Assembly: GCF_024166365.1 (NCBI RefSeq)
Contig: NC_064819.1
Span: 203,261,293-203,325,292 of the forward strand
Length of the DNA stretch: 64,000 nucleotides
Direction of reading: 5' to 3'
Source of the DNA: Elephas maximus indicus
Lineage: Eukaryota; Chordata; Mammalia; Proboscidea; Elephantidae
Shown: positions 54,215 to 64,000 of the stretch, piece after piece
Layout of the letters: each line of letters begins with the position of its first letter
Position numbering within the stretch: position 1 is the first letter of the stretch
Made by a program: the position numbers and the translations under genes
The notes under the pieces: model-generated
Told to the model about the DNA's origin: nothing
Databases searched by the model: none
What the model saw: the letters and a program-made list of their open reading frames with translations, nothing else

Positions 54215-56373
54215 AAGTAGAACATTTTGCACCAAACATACCTTTAAAGGGAAACAACCACAGAAAGCCAGTAATAAAAGGATGATTTGACCAAATCAAT
54301 TCCACTTTTTTTGAGAGAATTTTAATTGAAACAGAACATTTTTACCTCAATAAGGTCCAGACCTAAAGCTAAAATATAAGAAAAGCTGAAATATTGAAAT
54401 ACGTTTTCACTGTTTGTAGAGCAGGGAAAGAAGGCAATTGTTTAGATAATTTAAGCTCTTTCCCAAAATGCCAGTTTTGTCTCCACTATCTTTATATTGC
54501 AGGAGAAAAAAATGGGCATGGATTATCCCAGTGTTTAAAATTCCTCTCACGGATTTGCATGTATAGAAACCACATAGGTGAAGTGTGGTATAGTAGAGTT
54601 TAAGGTTCCAGAAATAAGCAGTCAAAAATAAAATAAAAAGACATTACAACTGTCAGCATTTTCCTTGTAGAGAAAATTGTACAATGACATAGAGTACTTC
54701 ATCTTACAAATAGCCATCAGTATAGTTAGCATGACATTTTCCTTCCATGTTCTGAAAAGAAAAAAATCTTGTTCTAGATATTTGGCTTCTCAGCAGGCCT
54801 GAGTTTTTGTGGTACTCTGAATATATATTTTTTTAAATAGACACCAGTCACTTGATTTAAAAATTCATGAGTGTCCTAGGATGTGAGAAAGAACGTTTTA
54901 TTCCTATATGTCATTTTTTTTTCTAGGTGAAGGACAAGAACAAATTTGCAGTGCCATTGAGATAATATTACTCTTTTAAGTATTTTCACGCGGTATGTGT
55001 CGGTAAAAACTTCTAGTATCAAAGATAGACATCTAACACAATGTGAGCCGTTTTTAGAATATATGTCAATGTTTTGCTTAAAAGAGAATATATCTCAATC
55101 AAACCTTAATTGCTAAGTAGTAGATGTTAGTGCATCTAGGGAATTTCTCCAGAGGGCCGCTTATTTAGCATCCTTTCCATAGATTCAGTGGATTACTGTG
55201 TTAGTATAAGGAGCTGCTCAAGATCTAAGCCAGTTCTTTTATCTCATCAAAGACCTCATATTAAAAAGAGAAGCATAAAAGAAGAAGGTTTATTTGCCAT
55301 CCCTGCCCAAACTTCAAACCACCAAGGTCATGTGCTGAAATTATATTTTCCAAAAGAATTATGTATTTCCAAAATACCTCTATTGTTCAAGAAGGCCAAG
55401 AGGTTTTTGATCCAAAGTGTAGGGACGCACCAGGGAGAGAGAAGCCAAACTTATCTGAAGATTACCCAGTGTAAGATACAGCTATTTGTATTGCCTTTGA
55501 ACACTTCTAAAAAGAAGGCAATTAAAGAGGGTGCCGAGAGGGCAAAAAAATTGAAGTCAAGTAGAGTCACTTGGTGGAAATAGAAAATGAAAGTTAAAAC
55601 ACTTAAGCCTTTCATGCTTTTCTTCACATAACAATACAGTATAATTTTTTAAATTTCTCTTTAAAGATAAAATGATGATACATGCTGTAATTTGTTCAGT
55701 ACTTAGATGATCTTTTTAAAACTTTATCTTTTATAACACTTGAAATATATACACAACATGAATATTTCATACATATATGAAAATTGTAATAAAAATTCAT
55801 GTAAATGAGCAACCCTAAAATAGGGACTTCACAATTCTATCTCCTGTCTCCACTTACATGAGAAATTATATATAAATCTATTATGTATTAATCATATATA
55901 AACATAAATCATATATAAGTACATGGTGATTTTTCCTTTTCTAAAATTTTAAAACCTTTATTCAACAGCATCATTTTAAAAAACATTCTTGTGTGTTTAG
56001 TTGGTTGGTTTGTTGATTGAGTTTTTTCCCCTGCATCACCAGAAGCTGAGGTTGGCTTTCCATGTGTATGAAGATCCAACACTGTGAGTCTAAATTCCTC
56101 CTGACAGAAACATGTGATTAGATTTCTTCTTTTACTTGTTTTCGTTCTCTCACTCCATCTATATCAGATCCAACTGAACATCCTTGCTCATGGTAACAGG
56201 TAGCGTAAGCCACAAAGCAAAAATGGAATCTTGTGCTTTAAAATCTCTAAATCCACTAGTCTTTCATGAATACAAAAGACAAGGCCTACTGAAGGTCCAG
56301 CCTTTGTGTATAAGAAAGAAATTGGAGGCCAGGATTCTAGTGCATGACTATTTTGGTTCTTACCTGGACCGAG
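54215..56373. other. 2.2 kb repeat-poor sequence
   Basis: No named transposon; AT-rich with A/T-rich patches (55860-55920). The open frame at 55188-55583 (131 codons) has no family I recognise and no splice or codon support. Confidence 0.5.
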
Positions 56374-56406
56374 TTTGTTTTGTTTTGTTTTGTTTTGTTT
56401 TGTTTT
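56374..56406. repeat. (TTTTG)n microsatellite
   Basis: About six TGTTT units. Confidence 0.92.
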
Positions 56407-57125
56407 AACTGAGATCTAACTAAAGAGGTAATACACCACCAAGGAACAGACAGCGGGTCACCTTACTGTGAATGGTGAATTTTCTTTTCTAAGAAACTGA
56501 AGTAATTATTAAAATTGGATGGATACCTAGGCAAAAGGGAAAATCACTTATTAATGCAATTGAATAATATTTTAAAATGCAAAAAAAAAAAAAGAGATGC
56601 CAACCTAGGAGCAGTTTTAAAATAAGCATTACAAATAAAAAATAGTTATCTCTGCATTTTAATCTTTGCTGATTCCTTTTTTAAAAAAAGCTGTTACTTG
56701 CGTGTTCAGGAATGTTGTGATCTTTTACTTCCAGGGTTAAATACTCGGTGATACTGGTGACCTACTGTGAGCCTCTTACATAACATATCTTCATGCCACC
56801 ATCATCTACTTTATCAATTTAATTTGAGAAAAAGAATGCTTTTTAATCAAACAATCACTGAAATCACAAAAAAGTGAAGGGATTGACTAGTTATAGATTA
56901 ACACTAGGTTTGTAATTTTGTGACTGAGGCCATGAGATATTTTCATCCAAAATTATAGAATTCTAGATTCTAATAAAATCATTTCCCCACCTTTTGTTTA
57001 GGGCTTAGTTTCCAGAGAAGGGATTTTTTTGTTATTGTTGTTGTTGAAAGCCTTATATTCTATATAATTGACACCTAGCCCGAAGTAAAAATGCCAAAAG
57101 AAATGGACTATAATCCTAGCAACAA
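56407..57125. other. Unassigned AT-rich sequence
   Basis: No nameable repeat; an A-run at 56581-56593. Confidence 0.45.
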
Positions 57126-57129
57126 CTAC

Positions 57130-57370
57130 CACCACTTCTACCACACCAACCAATATGTATAAGTGTTTACTATATGCAAAGCAGTGAACTAAATCACTTT
57201 ACATATATCATTTCAGTTAACCCATCCAAAATACTAGGGGATCCACCCCTGCTGTCACCAGAGTAAAGAGGAGGGCACTAACCCAGTGAGGCTAAGGACC
57301 AGTTCACGTAAGTAGTTAGTTTTATCACAGCATTTGGACTGGGTCCCTTGGTTCACAGTCTAGGAGTACT
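57130..57370 (-). mobile_element. MIR-like element
   Basis: TACTATATGCAAAGCAGTG, CACTTTACATATATCATTTC and TTTGGACTGGGTCCC-like words in MIR minus-strand order; diverged. Confidence 0.55.
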
Positions 57371-58284
57371 CTACTATATCTCAATAGCTTAAGAGAAAAA
57401 TATAAGAACAAAAATAATTAGGCACTTTCATGTTTTACGATTCCATAAGACATGAGCATTATGCTTTCCAACTGACAATTTACTCCTCTGTCCAAAATCA
57501 TTTGATTATTGTTATACGTTACCCTGCCCAGGCAGATTGTCTTGGTACGATCAGCTTTGCAGTTGGGTTAAAAGAAACAAAGAACTAACTTCTTCATGTG
57601 AGAGGAAGACTTTTAGTGTCTGCCTAACATCCTAGCTTAAAATAATACTGGCTTTATCTTAAATATGTCAGAGTGACCAGTAGAAAAGACCCCAGGGCAG
57701 TTAATCAACTGTTTGTTTTGTCTATGGAGCAACCCCCCAAAAAAGTTTGGCAAATTTTATTACTGAATTGATCTAACCCATGTCTATTCCTGTGTGGGAG
57801 TTTTGTGATGTACTCAAATGCACTGGAGGAAGAATCCCTAAATTCTTCTACTAATGGTTCTTTAGAATTGATTTAGAGCTTCTAACTGAAGAATGGCCCT
57901 CCTCTCCCTGGGAGGATTGTCCTTTGCGAGTTTTAGGAGTGAGAATCATATGACCCTCCTCGTCATAGACCATGAATCTGAACGTAAAGCTTTCCTTCCT
58001 AACGATTCCTCAAAAAAGGAAACTGAGACAACAAAACCTGATTTTTATTATTGTCATTGGTATAAAATCTACAGTAAACCCTCAAGTGACAGAAGGATCC
58101 TAAGCATATCTTCTCTTAATCCTGAGTAGGTTGAAAGTTGGCAATAACAGCAAATAAGAGAAACCACTTATTTCTAATCATAATTTCAAATGGTAAACTA
58201 CTACCAAACCTTGGAAGTATGTCAAAAAAATTAAAATTTAAAGAAGAAGACTTTCCTTTATTGCTTCGGGGACTCTGAGCTTCT
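57371..58284. other. Unassigned sequence
   Basis: 0.9 kb, no nameable repeat or exon. A 78-codon frame at 57893-58129 lacks support. Confidence 0.5.
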
Positions 58285-58424
58285 GTTAAGGGTGACAGAA
58301 AATTTTGGAAATGAATAATGACAATAGTTGAAGAACATAATACACATAACTAACGTCACTGAATTGTACACAGGAAGAATGTTGAAATGGCAAATGTTTT
58401 GTTACATGTATACTTACCACCAAA
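58285..58424 (+). mobile_element. L1 3' end fragment
   Basis: AAGGGTGACAGAAAATTTTGG, GTCACTGAATTGTACACAGG, TTGTTACATGTATACTTACC follow the 3' UTR also seen at 62440-62580. Confidence 0.75.
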
Positions 58425-58472
58425 AACTAACTGCCATTAAGTCAATTCCAACCCTAGTTAAAAAAAAAAAAA
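58425..58472 (-). mobile_element. AfroSINE tail fragment
   Basis: AACTGCCATTAAGTCAATTCC is the 3' end of a minus-strand SINE, followed by an A-run. Confidence 0.65.
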
Positions 58473-59287
58473 ATTTCCATCTGCTCTTGACCTTTGTAAA
58501 TATACCTACTGCATAATCAGATTGATAGAAATTAAATGAGCAATTTAGAAGTCTTTCATGGGGTTCAATGGTTGGTTGTGGACAGTTTTAACAACCTACA
58601 CATATTTACTGGTCTAGTCTTGAAAACAGTAACTTAAATTTGAAAATTTAACTTTGCAAAGCTGTTTTACGGAGTGTAAATTAGTGACAACATTAGTTGG
58701 ACTGGCTTGAATTCATGAGTGTTCTCAAACATGTAGCCAGAGGGAAGTTGTTTTATATTTTTCAACTAATTCTGAGCTCCAGATAAAAACTGAAGCCCAC
58801 TAGAATTTGATTCGGTCTCATTATAAACTTCACGGAGAACTTATGCTCTGCATATAAATCAATAAAGCTGGCTTATCCACAAAGTGAAGTTTCTATCAGA
58901 TTCAAATAAAATATTCAGCTCTTCTTCTCTGGTTAATTTATCTACCCCTTAATGCTTTTAATGCTATACATACACTGTGGCAGAGACTGTGAATTGCTTT
59001 CTCTCCTTTTTACCAATTGATGCCTCAAACCCAAGTTTTAGCAGAGCAATCGTATTTCCAAACTTTCCTTGCAACTAAAACGGTCAACGGGATGGGAGCA
59101 GAACTGATATACGTGACTTCCAAATCCCATTACTATAAGGAAGCTGTTTCCTCCTTTGCTCTCCATTGCTCTTTCCTCCCTTATGAAGGCTGATGAGGAT
59201 AAGCTGACTTCACTCATATAAGTCATGGCAGCCCCCAAAGGATGGCAGAGTAACAAGACGGAAGGAAACTAGGTCCCTAGATGTCCT
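58473..59287. other. Unassigned sequence
   Basis: No nameable repeat or exon. Confidence 0.5.
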
Positions 59288-59340
59288 TCCATATGAGTCG
59301 GAATCCACTTGACAGCAACGAGTTTTTTTTTTTCTTTTCT
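59288..59340 (+). mobile_element. AfroSINE 3' tail fragment
   Basis: ATATGAGTCGGAATCCACTTG, ACAGCAACGAG and a T-run. Confidence 0.82.
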
Positions 59341-59547
59341 TTTCCATATGTTATAGTCTAAAACATCCATCCATTTCTTCAACAAATATCTAAAAGTACA
59401 TATTATATACCAGTTGTGTTCTAGCCTTTAAGTACATAAGTGAGCTAGAGACACAAAGTTCCTTCCACTGTAGTGGGAGGTGGGGTGGAGGCAATAACTA
59501 AGTAAATGAAATAAAACAAAATGATTTCAGAACACATTAATGGTTTA

Positions 59548-60335
59548 AAGTGAGGGCTGTAGAGTAAGCTGTGTTTAAATCCAGACTCTGCCATCTACCC
59601 ATGGTGGTAACTAGTCCTCAAGGTTGGCCCCCCACTGAACTATACATTCTGGTATTCATGCCCTTGTATAGGCCCCTCCCCCTGAATATATACCAGGGCC
59701 ATGACTCACTTCTGACCAATAGAATGAACTAGAAGTAATGTTGTGTGACTTCCAAGGCTAAGTCACAAGGAGACTTGTAACCTTTCCCTGGTCTCTTGGA
59801 AACCTCACTCTGAAGGGAGCCAACTACTATGAGCAATGTTCAATCACCTGAGACTTCCAGGCTGAGGAAACTGCAGCCACATGGAAAGGCTATATGAAGA
59901 GAGAGAAAGAGACATCAGTTCTTCCAGCCATCTGGACATATGAATGAAGAAGCCATCTTTGATGTTCAGCTCAGTTAAGTCTTCAGATGATTCCACTCCA
60001 GCTGTCTTCTGACTGCAACGATGCGAGAGGCCCTCAAGTGAGAACCACTAGGCTAAGCCCAGTCAACACACAGAACCAAGAAAAAAATAATAGCTTCTTT
60101 CAAATGTTCAGTAAGTTTTGGCTATTACACGACAGTAGACAATTGGAACACCAACTTCACGGATTCAACAAGTCTCTTAATCTCTCTATGCGTCTGTTTT
60201 CTCATGTATCAAGTTCCTATTTCAGTTCCTTATCTATAAAATTTCTATGTCATAAGGTTGTTATTAGGACTAAATGAGTTAATCTGGAAGGTGCTTACAA
60301 CAGTGCCTGATATATGTGGTTAAAAAAAAAACTGA
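59548..60335 (+). mobile_element. MIR split by an LTR
   Basis: 59548-59598 (AGAGTAAGCTGTGTTTAAATCC, CTCTGCCATCTACC) continues at 60152-60335 (TTCAACAAGTCTCTTAATC, GTCTGTTTTCTCATG, TAAGGTTGTTATTAGGAC, AGTGCCTGATATATG). Confidence 0.75.
59600..60150 (+). mobile_element. MLT1-like MaLR LTR nested in MIR
   Basis: GTATTCATGCCCTTGTATAGG, GACCAATAGAATGAACTAG, AAGCCCAGTCAACACACAG, GTAAGTTTTGGCTATTACAC and GACAATTGGAACACC follow the 5' to 3' order of MLT1-type LTRs. Exact ends are approximate and the target duplication is not clear. Confidence 0.65.
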
Positions 60336-60830
60336 TTAAATGTTAGTTCTTGTTCTTTATTATTAATAAATAAGATAGGGTTATATAAAAGAAAATACAG
60401 AAATATTCTCAATAGGATGATCATGGAAGTTCTTACATGAAAGGTAACATTTGAGCTTAGACCTTAAAAATAAGGAGCCAGCCATGCAGAAAGTAAGAGA
60501 AGGGCATCCAAACAGAGAAAACAGGAAGGACGAGGGTCTTGAGGTAGGCACGAGTAGTGTCTCTTGGAGTAAAACAGACATGGCCAGTGTAGTCGGAGGA
60601 TGGTGTGAAAAGTAAAGAGCTATGCAAGCCACAACAAGACTTTGGATTTCATATCAAACACAATGGGAAGCTTTGAAGGGTTTCAAGCAGGGGAATGACT
60701 AGAACCACTCTGTTAGGAATGGATTTTATAAGGGAAAGAATGGAAACAAATTACAGCTTAGGAGACTGTTGGAATTATCTGGTTAAAATATTTTGGTGAC
60801 TTGAACCAGAATTTAGCACGGGAAATATAA

Positions 60831-61285
60831 AGAAGAGGGCAGATTCAGGAATGCATTTACAGAATGAGTGGTCCTTGGGCTGCCCATCAGGCATTCATGA
60901 GGAAGATGAGACTTAGTTTAACAAGGTGAATCTGTTACTTTCATTACTTAAACCCCCTTAGAAAATGTACTCCGCTTTATACCCCAGAAATGTTCACATC
61001 CACCTCATTTTGTATAATTCAGGGTTTAATTGTTACAGATTCTTGTTAGTAAATAGCAAATAACAGGATGTAAGCTTTCTCACACTTATTATTGTATAAA
61101 CTGGAAAAAATTCAAAGCAATGCGGTTCAGTGGGAGGGGTATGACAAGGCAAATCAGAACACAAGGTCAAGTGGCAGTGCTATCACTGCCTTATGTGAAC
61201 CTGCTCAGAATTCTTGACCATTTAGGGCCTCCTTGGCTCTCAGTCTCTTCCAACTCTGACAGTCTATCACTCTATGGCTCTATTT
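60831..61285. other. Unassigned sequence
   Basis: No nameable repeat with confidence. Confidence 0.45.
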
Positions 61286-61289
61286 AAAA

Positions 61290-62580
61290 ATGGTCCTTGA
61301 AAACATCATGCTAAGTGAATGAAGTTTGGCACAAGAGGACAAGCATTGTGTGATCCCACTTATACGAAATATCTCGAATAGGCAAATGTGTAGTTGTTGT
61401 TGTTAGGTGCCGTCGTGTCAGTTCCAACTTGTAGTGACCCCATGTACAACAGAACGAAACACTACCTGGTCCTGTGCCATGATCACAATCGTTCTTATGC
61501 TTGAGCCCATTGTTGCAGCCTCTGTGTCAATCTATCTTGTTGAGGGTCTTCCTCTTTTTCCCTGACCCTCTACTTTACCAAGCATGATGTCCTTCTCCAG
61601 GGACTGATCCCTCCTGACAACATGTCCAAAGTATATGAGACGTAGTCTTGCCATCCTTGCTTCTAAGGAGCATACTGGTTGCACTTTTTTTTTTCTAAGA
61701 CAGATTCGTTTGTTCTTTTGGCAGTCCATGATATATTCAATTTTCTTTGCCAACACCACAATTCAAAGGACTCAATTCTTCTTTGGTCTTCCTTATTCAT
61801 TGTCCAGCTTTCGCAGGCATATGAGGTGATTGAAAACACCATGGCTTGAGTCAGGTGCACCTTAGCCCTCAAGGTGACATCTTTGCTTTTTAACTCTTTA
61901 AGGAGATCTCCTTCAGCTGATTTGTCCGATCCAATGCTCTTTTTATTTCTTGACTGTTGCTTCCATGGGTGTTGATTGTGGATCCAAGTAAAATGAAATC
62001 CTTTACAACTTTAATATTTTTTCTGTTTATCATGATGTTGCTTATTGGTCCAGTTGTAAGGATTTTTGTTTTCTTTATGTTGAGGTGTAACCCATACTGA
62101 AGACTGTGGTCTTTGATCTTCATCAGTAAGTGCTTCAAGTCCTCTTCACTTTCAGGAAAAAAGGTTGTGTCATGTGCATAACGCAGGTTGTTATTGAGTC
62201 TTCTTTTAATCCTCATGTCCCATTCTTCTTCATATAGTACAGTTTTTTGGATTATTTTCTCAGCAAACAGATGAATAGGTATGGTGAAAGGATACAACCC
62301 TGACCCACACCTTTCCTGACTTTCAACCATGCAGTATTCCCAAATACATAGAGACCAAAGTTTATTAGTGGGTACCAGGGGCAGGCGGGAAGGGAATATG
62401 AGGAGGTATTGCTTAATGGGCATTGAGTATCTGCTAAGGGTGATGAAAAAACTTGGAAACAGGTAGTGGCGATGGTTGTTCAACATGGTGGAAGTAATTA
62501 ATGTCGCTGAATTGTACACATAAAAATGGTTAAAATGGAAACTGCTTTGTTATATATATTTCACCACAATATGTTTTTTA
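61290..62580 (+). mobile_element. Old L1 3' end split by RTE
   Basis: ATCATGCTAAGTGAATGAAG and TATACGAAATATCTCGAATAGG lead to the RTE; after it TAGAGACCAAAGTTTATTAGTG, GTCGCTGAATTGTACACA and TATATATTTCACCACAA complete the UTR. Confidence 0.88.
61394..62340 (-). mobile_element. RTE/BovB-like LINE nested in L1
   Basis: Minus-strand copy from the tail TTGTTGTTGTTAGGTGCCG to the 5' truncation at motif B (GTGTGGGTCAGGGTTGTATCC on the minus strand). Motif C is changed to YAHDTT (second Asp region). Target-site duplication CAAATGTGTAG (61383-61393) and CAAATACATAG (62341-62351), 8 of 11 matching, fits the L1 word CAAATTCATAGAG. Confidence 0.93.
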
Positions 62581-63240
62581 ATGCTTCATCACCTAGAAAT
62601 AGTTCATGTCTCTGAGGTCAGGTACCAACCTGTACTCACCCTCTCAGTACTTTCCTGCTAGCCCCAAGATCTAAAATCCATGACTCCCCACTCCTCCAGG
62701 CTAAAAGCACCTGCCACACAGAAGTAATCACCAGAAGGAGGCTTTGATTCTCCTAACTAGAAGAAGAAGGCTGGCAGCAAGTTGACCTATATGTATACCC
62801 ATCAATAAGCCATGTTTAACATGTAAGTGCTTTGCAGTTGTCTTGCATATAATCCCCATGATTTATTCTTTTTAGGAAAATTTGGGAGGTTTCGTTTCAG
62901 GTTTTGTTTTAAGATAAAATCATCACCCAGGGAAGTTTTTCTAAAACAGCATTGTTATAGGGCTCTGGCTCACATTTTCTATCAAGATGTTCATTCATAT
63001 AGCAGCTCTTTCTCTAGTAAAGTCTCCACAGTAAACAAGAGAATGTAGGCAAAGCACCTCGCAGGATGGCTGACCCAAGACTTGTTCAGGTTCTTTTTTC
63101 TCCACTCTTTCCTACCATTGATCTAACAAAATTATTTTAATATTAGAAAACTTGGGAGGACGTTAAACTATATTTGTCTGACTCAAGTTCCCTTCGTCCC
63201 ATTTGCTCCTTAAAGTAAACACTATCCCTAACGTTCAATA
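62581..63240. other. Unassigned sequence
   Basis: No nameable repeat or exon. Confidence 0.5.
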
Positions 63241-63441
63241 TCAATTGCCAGAGAGATGATTCTGACTCATGATGACCCCATGTGAGTCAGAGTAGAACTA
63301 TGCTCCATAGGGTTTTCAATGGCTGACTTTTTGGAAATAGATTGCCAGACCTTTCTTCTGAGGCTCTTCTGGGTGGACTCAAACCTCCAACCTTATGGTG
63401 AGCAGCTAAGGTTATTACCAGTCGCATTACCCAGGGATTCC
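63241..63441 (-). mobile_element. AfroSINE, C-type
   Basis: Minus strand starts GGAATCCCTGGGTAATGCGAC; body TGTGAGTCAGAGTAGAAC; tail end TCTCTGGCAATTG. Confidence 0.9.
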
Positions 63442-64000
63442 TAATATGCATAGACTTGGCTGTTTTCAAAGCTACATTATGGCGCATGTGGAATGCAAGT
63501 TTAAGTCTTGGGTATAAAGAACCATAGTGAGTTTTTCTTTAGACTTCATTGTTGTTATTTGCCAGCTTTAAAACTTAATGTGTTGCATCTGATTTACAAT
63601 TCACTGAATTCAATGTGAGAAGAGGGGGCTAAAATATGGTGAACACCAAGAAGACTTCCGATTACTGAATAGATTTTTACCCTGGGCTGGTGCCAGATAA
63701 AGATAACAGCAACATACAACATCATCCTTACTGACCTCCTTAGATAGTCACATAGCTCACTAGTACTATATTCACTTTGGCTGTCAAAGTAGAACAGGCC
63801 AGCATCACTATAATTTGTAATAAGTGAGGGGAAATAATTCTTGCTTTACAAAATAAAGTAAAAATTTAAGAAAATAAAGCCAGATCTCAATGGGGTTAGG
63901 AGCATATCTATCAGCAGCAAGCAAAGGGTAGAGTTGCAAATACATAGAATTAAGGAAGGAGGCATCAACTTGCACAGAAGGTTGCAAACCATTCATGTGA
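63442..64000. other. Unassigned sequence to window end
   Basis: No nameable repeat or exon signal. Confidence 0.5.

Larger units (their letters stand above)
59365..60780 (+). mobile_element. Ancient mammal-wide repeat with MIR and LTR nested
   Basis: 59365-59540 (CAACAAATATCTAAAAGTAC, TGTGTTCTAGCC, AAAGTTCCTTCCACTG) and 60375-60780 (TTTGAGCTTAGACC, GGAGCCAGCCATGCAG, GGGAAGCTTTGAAGGGTTTC) match the order of the same family at 10530-11285. MIR and LTR sequence lies between. Family name uncertain. Confidence 0.5.

Noticed and set aside
55188..55583. 131-codon open frame in a repeat-poor region
   Set aside because: No recognised domain, no splice-site or CpG promoter support; lysine-rich composition follows the A-rich base content.
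61890..62519. Minus-strand open frame of 209 codons, longest in the window
   Set aside because: It reads from L1 3' UTR into an RTE copy across the insertion junction; only the RTE part is ancestral coding sequence, and it is truncated.

Overview
This is a mammalian nuclear genome window, most likely from an afrotherian and probably a paenungulate such as an elephant. Two families that dominate it point there: about forty copies of a tRNA-derived SINE of the AfroSINE type, and ten copies of an RTE/BovB-like LINE that shares its 3' tail with that SINE. Mammal-wide fossils (MIR, a MER5A-like hAT element, MaLR-type LTRs, L1) confirm a placental genome. I find no bacterial-style gene organisation and no convincing host protein-coding gene. 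Nearly every long open frame is a decayed RTE or L1 reading frame, a microsatellite, or an LTR read antisense.

Layout. 1-9450: MER5A-like fragment, clusters of AfroSINEs, an RTE copy with a 5' inversion (4609-6320), and an L1 3' end inserted inside a SINE (7078-8298). 9450-18430: ancient mammal-wide repeats and MIR, two large RTE copies (12170-13610 plus strand, 15095-16207 minus strand), a MaLR-like LTR, a perfect 14-bp hairpin at 11654-11685, and a 47-bp direct repeat at 17141 and 18081. 18430-20563: the longest RTE copy. 20564-27240: repeat-poor AT-rich DNA with three SINEs and one probable LTR. 27240-31040: SINEs, a Tigger-like transposase fossil and two more RTE copies. 31040-36750: two L1 copies, the younger one split by a 605-bp solo LTR with an exact 4-bp target-site duplication. 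36750-39440: AT-rich unique DNA and SINEs. 39490-40640: a GC- and CpG-rich island, the only strong candidate for a host regulatory or promoter element. 41000-54200: L1, SINE, RTE and two more LTRs of the MaLR-like family. 54215-58285: about 4 kb with little repeat content. 58285-64000: stacked insertions (ancient repeat, MIR, LTR; RTE inside L1) and a last SINE.

How the parts work together. RTE is the presumed source of reverse transcriptase for AfroSINE, because the 3' end of both is nearly the same sequence. All RTE copies are 5'-truncated and broken. The SINEs beginning GGAAACCCTGGTGGCAT/C have the cleanest target-site duplications and look like the youngest wave. No undescribed biological system is evident. 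What the window does offer is a readable history of insertions: same-site double insertion, a probable twin-priming inversion and multi-level nests. It also holds one CpG-island candidate. Family names are from recognition of sequence, not from a search.
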